Assembly: GCA_963930775.1 (NCBI GenBank)
Contig: OZ005703.1
Span: 62,001 to 126,000, forward strand
Direction of reading: 5' to 3'
DNA: 64,000 nucleotides
From: Cliona cf. orientalis
Lineage: Eukaryota; Porifera; Demospongiae; Clionaida; Clionaidae
The notes under the pieces: model-generated
Database searches by the model: none
What the model was told of the DNA's origin: nothing
The model's input: the letters and a program-made list of their open reading frames with translations, nothing else
Position numbers and translations under genes: made by a program
Part shown: one piece after another, positions 37,292 to 47,806 of the stretch
Position numbering within the stretch: the stretch's first letter is position 1
Layout: each line of letters starts with the position of its first letter

Positions 37292-39716
37292 CTAAACAGA
37301 TGGCTCATCAGTGCTGCCACTGCCACTGGTGGTGGTGGTGCCGTTGGTACTAATAGTCTTGCTGTTATTGCTGTTTGAGTTGCTGATAGTTTGGGCCTCT
37401 ACTTCTGAGGCGGGGTCCATGGCCTTTGCCTTTTGTCGCTGGCTCTCTTGCTGTTCTTGATACTTGAAGTATGAGTAGGCCAGACTAGCCGTCACGCTGG
37501 AGGGGGGGGGGATTAGTCGGATGATGTAATAATCAGAGAAATGCAAAATCTGATACAAAAAAATTTTATGCTGTCCCTTTTCATTAGAATGTCATGTCAT
37601 TGTAAAAAGAATGCTCCCACCTCAGCCGCCTCCCCTGCTCACGAGTAGGCTACTCAAGATGCTGGCTACTATTGCTCCAATAATATGGAATTACAGAGTA
37701 TGCTGCATGCGGTAGCAGTCTCCATGGAAACATACATCCCTGGACAGCTGCGGCCCTCCTAGTTGACAGACAGCCTAGTCGCCCCTACTCCTCCAGTCCA
37801 GGCACTAGTGACTGCGGCTAGATCCCTCACACCCAACACCAGCTGGGAACATGAGTGAGTTTCGCTGGGTACGTAGTGAACAAGTGTGTACAACACACAA
37901 ACGGACAGACACACACACTCTCTCAGTCTCACTCACACACACCTGATGTTGATGCCGAAGAAGTTGTAGAGGTCAAACACGTAGTCTCCTCCAACCCACA
38001 TGCCAACATAAGTGACAACAACATTCTAGGAAAAAGAGAGAGAGAGGGAGAGAGAGTGAGTGAGGGAGAGAGAGAGAGATAGCGAATAAGGAAATATGGT
38101 TGGGGCCGCTGCCAATACACATAGACAGCGGCTCACACATACAGGGCCCATTCATCACCTCAGGGGTGCACACAGACACACACACACACATGGCCTTAGG
38201 CAGTGGAAACACTACGATATTAGCGGCGCTAGTCCCATGGATAAAAATCAAATTACGACAGTTAATTCCAAACTTAGAAGTGTATCACTCGTGGGAAGAT
38301 AATGATATCATCGATCGGTGAACATGTTGACCAAATCAATGAAGAGGAGGTTCCGTTAATATTAATGGGAATAATAAAATACTGAAACTGGCCTCTCTAA
38401 TTGGAGAGAACCCCCATGCAAAAATGGACAGGGGGGACCACATGTTGGAATGTAAGGTAAGTGCAGGCTTTGGGTCACTGAATGATGGGAAATTGTACAC
38501 AAAAGAAGGAAGCTTCTGCAGAGAAACAGCTGGTTTGGTGGTCATGATGGAGGATGGAGAGATAGGGGGAGGGGACCATCCATCCACTCATCCACCCATC
38601 GATGGATGGGCAAGACAGGAAAATGAGAGAGAGAGAGAGGGAGAGAGGGAGAAACCTTGTAGCTTGGAAACAGTGAAACCATTGGACAATGTGAATACAA
38701 ACATACACTCGCTATACAATGTACATGCAGCATGTACATGGCTTCAGAGCTAGTAAACATGCATGCACATGTTCTCCAGGCCGGGCATTGACATTACACA
38801 AGACTCATCATGCACATACATGTACATGTACATTGAGATCAACTCCCAGCATCCAGTTGGTTATGGAAGATAGGCCTTCGAACTTTCATTTTCCACCACA
38901 TTCATATATTATTATATAGCCACCACTCACAATGGGGACCCTCGATCTCTCTCTCTCTCTCTCTCTTTCTCTCTCGTACTAACCTTGATGCAGCCAACCA
39001 CTGTCAGAGTGAGAGGTGACGTTAAATGTGTTACCAAGATAGTGGAGTACATGAGGACAAAGCTGAAAAGAAAAATTAGATTACAAAGAAAAATAGAATG
39101 GATAATTAGAATGAAGTCAATACAAACATATAGTCATGCATACTGAGGAATATAGATTTTTAGTTGCTAGGCATTGCTAAGGGCTATGTGGGAGGCAAGG
39201 GGTTAATATTATTTCAGCGGAGGGAGTGGAGAGGCTGTTAGCATAGAACAAGCATTGACAACTACAATGGCCAACTTTTAACACTATTAGCTCAATGCTA
39301 ATGCAGTTACCACTCAACACAGGATCTACGCAACTCTGTCTCTCAGGGTGAGAGCGAGCGAGTGAATACAGTCAAAGGAACTCCCCCTCTCCCCCCTCTC
39401 CCCCCCTCTCTCTCTCCCTCCCTCTCCCTCCCTCGTAAGATACTCACCCCATTATACAAGAGAGGAAAAAATTGAGAAGAAAGAAAGGCTCCTTCCAGTG
39501 GTCATAGTTGTAGGCCTGCAGTAAAGATTACAACGGTGGCGGCAGATCAAGATCACAATTTGGTCATGTGACCAGCTTACATACATACGTACAATTGCAA
39601 GTACGTATCAATAATAATATGCATACATGTGCTAGTCAACGGTACAATAGTATAATAATATGAGAGTGCACATGAGTCAATGTTTGTGTGTGTGTATGTG
39701 TATATGTGTGGGGTAG

Positions 39717-39760
<44 letters not shown>

Positions 39761-42700
39761 GTTAATAAGCGAGCAGACACGAGTGTAAATAAAGCGTCAT
39801 AGTTCTCCCAGACGAGAGAGGATATTGTTTGAGCAAGCACGAGGGCTGGATTTGGCAGAGGGGGGAATCATGTGTGGCTCAGGGGCTGGCCCTCAACCGC
39901 CATGAACACACACAGACAAGGGAACAAGACACACAACTTTAGGCAACTGTTTAGTAACAAGACGGAGTGGAAAGAACCAAGTTAGGCGCACGGCCTTTGG
40001 GCCAACCATTTAATTAGTTATCCTCAGCAAGCTAGTACGACAGGCTATATAGCTGTAGGATTATTTATGAGAATTATTATTATTATTATGCAATGTACCT
40101 TTGTGAGGTCACCGGTGAATGCTGCTAGGAGGAGAGCTGGGACGAACACTACAAGAGCATTGTAGAATAAAATCTCAACTTTACCCATCTGTGTGTGCGA
40201 GAGAGAGAGAGAATGGTATAGATGTGTGTGAGCGGCAAAGAGGAGATTATTTTGTTTTTATTCACGTTGTTTGTGATCAAACGGTGGAATTTACCTCTGA
40301 ATTGAGTTTTCTTTTGCTGTAAAGACCTGCAATGAGATTGCAAGAAAGAGCAAAGATTGAAAACTTGGCACGAGAACGCCAAGATGAACTAAGATGAGCT
40401 AATAGTGGACAGCCAAGCACGTGAAGGCGGACCTGTTCTCACGCAGTGGAATTTATATACGTAAGAGAGGTGCTAGGCAACCATCGACCAATCAGAATAG
40501 AAAATAAGGCTTGTGGGTGTGGTCAAATTTTAATATTATCAACAAAAATTAATAGGTGTGGTCATGTATCTAAGGCAATTAGACATAATGAAACTACCAA
40601 GCAATGACATCATCCTTTGTCTCGACTATGATGTCATAACCGCAGACTATGACATCATCACCACATCATAGTCACCAAGTTATGACATCATATAGCGGGC
40701 GTCTATGGGCGGAGGGAGGGTGCACTCACCATTGGCAGCCGTGGCTAGGTCGTTGAAAAAGATGTAGATATAACCCATCATATCAAAGGCAAGGTCATTC
40801 CTAAAGAGAGAGGAGAGAAAATCAACTACAACAGCCGATAAGAGACTGCAGTGATGGACGGACTCACATCGCAGCCACTATTGCCCCGCCCACCATGAAG
40901 AATAGAGTCGTGTTCACTCGTAATGACTCATATTTACTGCAGGGAGGGGAGAGGGAGGAAGGGAGAGAGAATACATTATTAGCATGAACTAGCAATGATG
41001 AATACACTCACTCCAAAATGCAGATCTGACCAATGGAGACGAAGAGAAGAGTGAATCTTCTCAGCACAGTGAACATGGGAAGGCTACAGAGGATCGGAGG
41101 AAAGAGAGGGAGAGGGGGGAGGAGATAGGATGGGGAGAGATGGAGGGGGAGAGAGAGAGGGAGAAGGAGAGGTGTAGATTTATTGTCCGACTCATCACAT
41201 ACTCTAAAGCTATTGGCACTTACTTTAGCTTCTTGGTGCTGCCAAGTCCAAAGATCAAGTTGAGCACATAAAAAATGGGCAGCGGAAATATCTACAATGG
41301 TGACAAAAGATCAAAGCAATGCTCCACTCAGACGAACATGCACACAAACCAATCAACAAGTGGACGAGTCATGCATGACTGAAGAGAATATCGTTAGCAG
41401 TGGCAGGAAGTGAGGCGTACCTTTTTGACCTGGTCGAAGCTGGGAGCTGGAAACTCAACGATTCGTAGCATCCTAGCAATCCACAATACGGTGATGATTG
41501 TAGTGATCTACACCAAATAATGAAATAATAAGACCTTCATAACACTTCCCACCAAGGTGCATAGGGTCAGCTGCTCTCTAGGCTACTCAGGATTTTCTGC
41601 TAGTGCAGGGTTAAATGCTTCAATAGAGGGCACTCTTTGCAAAGATGAGCTGCAAATTTGGTTCAAAATGTGACTATGAATCATAGCTACTTCCTGCATC
41701 GGCCATTAATGCGTGATAAGGGTTGTACGGAAACCTAAGATATTCAAAGGACAAAATAATTGCTAGCGATTGTTGTGGGAAGAGAGGATTAGTAACAAGC
41801 TACCATCTCACCTGACCAAGACCAACCACTTGGAACGATGGGAACCTGGAGGCAAGAGAAAGACAGAGAGAGAGAGAGAGCGTGAGAAGAGAGGGGGTGG
41901 ATGAATCGAAGGGAAGATGAAAAAGACCGAGAAAGGAAGGGAGTTCACTACACAAAACACACACAATATCTTCCCAATAGACACAGTCCCTCAGAATAAG
42001 GCAAGCGGCCAGTTGCCCTCTCCTCCCCCCACACACTGACGTGTACACTACCCCACCGCCACACGCCAAAACAAACTGTGGGGGTGGGCGGGGCAATCTG
42101 ATTCCCGCCGGCGGGTAATGTCATTATTGGTCGAGTGGTTTGGACGAAGAGATACCTTTCTTTACTACGAGTTGTGATCGTTGTTTGCATCCTGGGCAGT
42201 TTGTTGGTGTGACACGGCACAGAGCGTTGCTGTCAACATCAATAATACTAGTTGTGGACTTGGTATATACCTTGAACCACAAAAATAGTGCAACTTGCAT
42301 GTATCACGTGGCGTGCTAAAATTGGATACGATAGCTATTTATTGACCATTAGCTTGTACATAATTTAGTAACAAGAGTTGACGCGCCCAATCTATTTGGG
42401 ACGACAAAATTAATGGGGATTGCCCCAGAACAGTGCTAAAATTGGATATGATAGCTATTTATTGCTAAAAATAAGAGTTGACGCACCCAATCTATTCGGG
42501 ACGACAAAATTAATGGGGATTGCCCCAGAACAGTGCTAAAATTGGATATGATAGCTATTTATTGCTAAAAATAAGAGTTGACGCACCCAATCTATTCGGG
42601 ATGACAAAATTAATGGGGATCAACCCCAGAACAGTAATTTTGGTTGCACTACCATTATACACAGAGGGGGGGGGGGGGGGGCATATTGATATAACTGAAA

Positions 42701-43298
42701 TATCAGCTCAGGTTAGTGGAATTTCATCAGTTGATCCGCCCACACACCACATAAAGCAACACACTTTCCCCGAGTGAGTGATGATGTGCATGTGGGCATG
42801 CACACATCTTTCTGAAGACAGAGGCTGAGAAACAGAAATTATGAGCTTACATGTATGTTAACTAATAATTGTGAAGCAAAAAGGAGAAATTGCACCGCAT
42901 CGGCCATGAGCACGAATCAATGTTCAAACAATATTCACAGATTTTTTATCGTGGTATCTAATCCACACCCTTCATCACCAGTGTATGTGAGTATTGGCTA
43001 AACTATGACCTGCCCTGACAGCCAAAGGCTCATTACTATTCATCAGCAGAGCAGAGTGTGAAGTGTGTGTGATTGTGCGTTTATTGGAACTCATTCATTC
43101 ATACACCAGCTGCTCAGCTAGGCAGGTAGCATAGGCCACTAACTTGTATGTTGTGAGGACTGTTTTGTTGACCGTGATGATTAGCACTGAACTGACGCCA
43201 AAGAACACGGACGCGCCGATCTGACGCAGCATTTTACTCATCATCTCTGGCTTTTTCCTCGCGAGTCCTCCGCTAGATCCCTCCTCCAGCGCTGACAT
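37292..43298 (-). CDS. SLC35D-type nucleotide-sugar transporter
   Basis: Thirteen small exons give about 370 aa: 43298-43144, 41845-41812, 41507-41421, 41291-41224, 41083-41012, 40936-40868, 40800-40730, 40326-40295, 40188-40099, 39515-39448, 39062-38984, 38025-37943 and 37496-37292. Phases close throughout. Conserved SLC35D blocks: VNKTVLTTYKFPSFQVVGLG, STKKLNLPMFTVLRRFTLLF, GAIVAAMNDLAFDMMGYIYI, NDLATAANGLYSKRKL, LFYNALVVFVPALLLAAFTG, SPLTLTVVGCIKNVVVTYVG, GGDYVFDLYNFFGINISV and SLAYSYFKY. About ten membrane helices are expected. Relatives carry UDP-GlcA, UDP-GlcNAc or UDP-GalNAc into the ER or Golgi in exchange for UMP; which sugar cannot be read from sequence. The C-terminal tail is polar, Ser/Thr/Asn-rich. 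Its start lies 148 bases from that of the MCCC2-like gene. Confidence 0.93.
42320..42642. repeat. Three tandem copies of a ~100-base unit in SLC35D intron 1
   Basis: The unit runs attggatatgatagctattt, attgctaaaaataagagttg, acgcacccaatctattcggg, acgacaaaattaatggggat, tgccccagaacagtgctaaa. Copies 2 and 3 are nearly identical; copy 1 carries a 20-base insertion and a few changes. Non-coding. Confidence 0.85.
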
Positions 43299-43446
43299 CT
43301 TAATAGACAGCAATCGACGCCTCGCCTCTCCAACCACGCCCATAATAATTTGTGGGTGTGGCGGAGGAACCCCGCCCAGTTAACCACGCCCATCACTAGC
43401 GCTGCAGTCCAGGATAATAAGGAGGGACAACACTGCATTGTTGCTG
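43299..43446. promoter_or_regulatory. Possible bidirectional promoter, SLC35D and MCCC2-like
   Basis: There are 148 bases between divergent start codons. The word aaccacgcccat occurs twice in the same orientation (about 43332 and 43382), with a gggtgtggcgg inverse nearby, resembling CACCC/GC-box sites. ccacgccc words are common in this genome, so the meaning is uncertain. Confidence 0.4.
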
Positions 43447-46400
43447 ATGGCTGGTATGGCTCTGAGACACATTTTTAGCTGCCTCAGCAGATCTGGACAA
43501 AATCCTGGGACGATTTTCAGCAGAGCTGTGAGGAGCAGCTGCAGTGTTAGAAATGGCAGCAGCAGGACTGGCATCAAAGTCTCCCCCTTCCCTGTCCTCC
43601 CCCTCCCCCCGCTCCCTTCATTAGCAACTAATCAGGAGACAGCAGCTGCAGCCGAACAAAACCTCCAGCTCTTCTCCTCTGTGGTGGAGCAGCGAAAGAG
43701 GGTGTGGTCAACCGATTCCAAAATCTCGAGCGAGGATAGAGAAGGGAGAAAGTTGACGGTTGGAGAACGTCTGAGGCTGCTTGTTGATCCAGACAGTGAG
43801 ATCCTGGAGATTGGGACGCTAGCAGGTCTCAATATGCCCTATGGCGACGTATGCCATGGAAACAACATTGTGTGTGTTGTACGTGTGTGCGGGGAGGTGT
43901 GTATGGTCTCAGCAAACGATTGGACATTCAAAGGCGGCACCGCCTACCCCATCAGCGTCAAGAAACAGCTCAGGGCTCAGGAAATTGCGCTGACCAATCG
44001 ACTACCTTGCATCTACTTTGTCGATTCAGGTGGAGCGTTCCTACCACTCCAGGTACATTACTCCTCACACCCTTTAATCTAGACCACACCTCTGGTTAAT
44101 TATTAATACTTAGCACACAGAATACTAAGGATTAGAAATTTACGTAAATGCTCTCTACAGGCTGAGCTGTATCCAGACAGGGACCATGGAGGGAGGGTCT
44201 TCAGAAACCAAGCCATTCTCTCTTCGCTGGAAATACCTCAGGTCTGGTACAGTTAACTTAATTATTTATGTGTACATGTACATGTGGTGAAGATATGCAG
44301 CAGCAAGGATTGTTGATGGAGCCAAGTCAGCTTGTTTTCTAGAAAATGATATCCCCTGGGTCTCTGACTCTGATCATATGATTATAGGGAGACCTCCCTG
44401 CTAATTGACTTATCATTGACAGGGTATGTAGTGTGTTAGTCCCTCTCCCTCCCTCCCTCTCTCCCTCCCCGTGGCTGGCTTTGTCGGAATGTTCAGAAAC
44501 TCTCCCTGCAGCTATTGAGCCTGAGGGGTGGTGTCATCCACTACATGTGCAGCTCTGCATTCTTGCATGTAAACAGTAGATTACAAGCATTTTTCCAGCT
44601 TCCCTTCGTGAGAGTCACAAATACCCAGTTACACAATAGTACATTTTGTACTTGTTTTGTTGTCAGTGCTGTGGACCTCCCCTGTCCTTTGGTTCAATGA
44701 TTCCCCGATATCACCTGCTATTCTCCAGACCTGGGTGTGGCTTTGCTGTTGACATGCTCACTAATTATTATGTTTGCCAACTTTATTATCACTTTAATTA
44801 TTATTAATTATTGCTTGTGAATAAAACAGTTTAACTCTCTACAAAATACTCTCAGTGTCCAGTTTCATGTTTATAGCACCGAGCTTAATTTTCTCTTCAC
44901 CCTTTCAGGTTGCCGTGGTAACGGGGATGTGTACAGCTGGAGGTGCCTATATCCCGACAATGTCCGATGAAGCGGTGATAGTGCAGGACATTGGATTCCT
45001 TTATCTGGGGGGACCGCCACTCGTACGTGCGGCTACGGGGGAGGTTCTCACGGCAGAGGAACTGGGCGGAGCCACCGTCCACTGCGGCATCAGCGGGTGC
45101 ACAGACTACCATACAAACTCAGAGGAAGAAGCAATGCAGGTAAGAAAGTTTTGGAAAAAATTCTCCATTGAAGAAATTCTGAATTCTGAACATAATAATA
45201 CCATAACCTTGAGAAACTGCTGCCTTGTTAATATGCAGGTAACTCGTAGCATCGTGGCATCCCTCAACCTGACCCCAGCGGAGAGTGGGCGTGGCTCCGC
45301 AGTGGAGGAGCCACTCTACAGCGATACCAGCGAGGAGTTCTCCAGGATATTGCCAACGTCACTGCAAGAGAAGTGGCCTGTGCATCATGTGAGCATGTGT
45401 ACCCTCGTCCACAGCTTTTTAATTACTGTAAATCTGAAAATTTTCGTTGTAAAAATATTTTCGTAGTCGATGGCGGCTACGAAAATTAATCTTATAAAAA
45501 TTAGCATGCATTATTGACGCTAATGCGGTAAGGGGTCGTTCCTACAAAAAAATTTTTACACGAAAATTACATGAAAATTTCCAGATCTACGGTAATTGAA
45601 TGCATGATAATATTGAAAAGAGACTGAGGGCTCTCTCATTCACATTTGCAGCCAAAAGAACACATTCCGCTTATTAATACTCTAATTTTTATCATTTCGT
45701 GCGATCAACTTTAATTTCCCTCCTTCAGATTCTGTGTCGGCTGTTGGACGGGAGCAGACTGCATCAGTTCAAGGCAAAGTTTGGACCGTCTCTCATCACT
45801 GGGTTTGCTAGGGTCAAAGGTCACCTAGTGGGGGTCCTGGCCAACGATGGTGAATTATCTGCTGATGCGGCAACAAAGGGGGCACACTTTGCCCGTCTGT
45901 GCACGCTGAGGGGAATCCCCATGCTGTTCTTTATGAACACGTCCCCTGATTCCGCCTACCTGAGTCCAACGGGTAGCGACGGAAAGACGGCAAAGGCAAG
46001 GGCTCAAATGATGGCTGCCATAGCAACAAGCTCCACCCCCAAGATCACTATTGTCCTGGGGGGATGCTATGGACCAAGTGCACTAGCTATGGTAAGGATT
46101 GTATTAGTCTTTAAATGTAATATTATTACCAACTTTACCAATTTTGCCAACATTACCCTTAATGCTGCCGTCGCCTACAGCACCAAAATTACTAATTTTA
46201 CCAACATTAATTACCCTTGATGCTGCCGTCGCCTACGGCACCAACATTACTAATTTTACCAACTTTACCAACATTACCCTTGATGCTGCTGTCGCCTACG
46301 GCACCAACACTAATTTTACCAATTTTACCAACAGCACCAAAATTACTAATTTACCAACTTTACCACCTTTACCAACATTACCCTTGATGCTGCCGTCGCC

Positions 46401-47558
46401 TACGGCACCAACATTACCAATTTTACCAACAGCACCAAAATTACTAATTTTACCAATTTTTACCAACTTTACCAACATTACCCTTGATGCTGCCGTCGCC
46501 TACGGCACCAACATTACTATTTTTACCAATTTTACCAACAGCACCAAAATTATTAATTTTACCAATTTTACCAACTTTACCAACACTACCCTTGATGCTG
46601 CCATCGCCTACGGCACTAACATTACTAATTTTACCAATTTTACCAACAGCACCAAAATTACTAATTTTGCCAATTTTACCAATTTTACCCTTGATGCTGC
46701 CATCGCCTACAGGACTAACATTACTAATTCTACCAATTTTACCAATTTTACCCTTGATGCTGCCGTCGCCTACGGCACCAACATTACTAATTTTACCAAT
46801 TTTATCAACTTCATCAACATTACCCTTGATGCTGCCATCGCCTATGGCACCAAAATTACTAATTTTACCAATTTTACCAACAGCACCAAAATTACTAATT
46901 TTGCCAATTTTATCAACTTTACCAATATTACCCTTGATGTTGCCGTCGCCTATAACACCAAAATTACTTTTTTACCCTTGTAGCACCAAAATTACTAACT
47001 TTACCAATAATAATAATTTTATCAACTTCCGATTTTTGCAATATTGCTCCATGCATTGATCCTCCTGCAGTGTAGCAGAGCAATGCAGCCAAACTTCTTA
47101 TTCTGTTGGCCGACAGCTCGGACAGCCATGGCCACACCCCACCAGCTCCTCACAGCCATCATCGAGCAGGTATATTATAACCAATAGACACTAGTACTAG
47201 TGCCTGCCACTCTCGATATTATGATAAAAATGGCAATTATTATTGATCAGCAAAGTACTAAAATTATACATGGTACGTCTGCTGTTAATTTTATACAGGG
47301 TGGTTACCATGGTGACAGGGAAGATTTGCTGAAGCAGCTGTCATTTGAGGAGAGGGTTCACCCCAGCTCTAACCTTGTTAACGATGGGGTCATCCTCCCC
47401 AGTGAAACAAGACAGGTACATGTACTGCCCAAAATTACATGCTACATTATATTATTATTCCTTAGATCTTGTCCCAGTGCCTGGATATCTGCTCATTTTA
47501 CACCCAACCGGCCAACAGTCAGCCTCCAAGAACGACACTTAATGTACTGAGAATGTGA
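43447..47558 (+). CDS. Divergent MCCC2-like biotin-carboxylase carboxyltransferase
   Basis: Eight exons give about 579 aa: 43447-44052, 44161-44241, 44909-45139, 45239-45388, 45729-46091, 47071-47169, 47299-47415 and 47466-47558; all phase 0. The Arg/Ser-rich N-terminus is a mitochondrial leader. The N-terminal carboxyltransferase half is well kept: GERLRLLVDPDSEILEIG, GGTAYPISVKKQLRAQEIA, LPCIYFVDSGGAFLPLQ, GMCTAGGAYIPTMSDEAVIV and EELGGATVHCGISGCTDYH. The C-terminal half starts normally (LLDGSRLHQFKAKFG, GHLVGVLANDGELSADAATKG). It then departs: the usual NxTGFMVG loop reads NTSPDSAYLSP and the GAGNYGM loop reads GPSALAM. The end (VLRM) still fits the MCCC2 C-terminus. MCCC2 is the beta subunit of methylcrotonoyl-CoA carboxylase in leucine breakdown. 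Here activity, or the substrate, may differ. The frame is intact, so it is not an obvious pseudogene. Confidence 0.88.
45424..45594 (-). mobile_element. MITE family A, copy in MCCC2-like intron 4
   Basis: This is the reverse orientation of the element at 5140-5312. It starts tactgtaaatctgaaaattttcg and ends ttccagatctacggtaa, with the shared core aatgcggtaaggggtcgttcc. Non-coding, about 170 bases. Confidence 0.8.
46110..47030. repeat. Minisatellite in MCCC2-like intron 5
   Basis: About ten higher-order units are built from ttgatgctgccgtcgcctac, ggcaccaacattactaattt and variable numbers of taccaactttaccaac-type 9-mers. The array leaves long open frames on the + strand in two registers (LDAAVAYGTNITNFTNF type). 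It sits between a clean donor (46092) and acceptor (47070), so it is intronic. The same unit in reverse complement appears at about 14640-14765. Confidence 0.88.
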
Positions 47559-47806
47559 TGTAATTATTATCATAGCTTAAGATAGGTATCTATTTTTGAG
47601 TGTCCTATCAAAATAATTATTGATCAATAATATGAGAGACAATGCAAACCTAGGAGACAAACAAATTGACAGATATTATTATGAATCTAATGCTGTAGCT
47701 CTAAGCTTAAGCTGCTCACAAACAAAAATAAAAACCAGTTTACAACGTGTAATAATGTACATCATTCTAGAGGGATACTATTTTCTTTTCTTTGTGTGTG
47801 TGTGTG
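47559..47806. other. Spacer between convergent MCCC2-like and kelch genes
   Basis: About 250 bases of AT-rich sequence with a gtgtgtgtgt run at the right edge. It can only hold the two 3' UTRs. Confidence 0.5.

Noticed and set aside
46144..47059. Long Asn/Thr-rich open frames as a secreted or adhesive protein gene
   Set aside because: They are translations of a minisatellite between a valid donor and acceptor of the MCCC2-like gene, and they are open in two registers because the units lack stops.
43447..47558. Pseudogene of MCCC2
   Set aside because: No frameshift or premature stop across eight exons, all splice sites intact and the C-terminus kept. Loss of motifs alone does not show decay.
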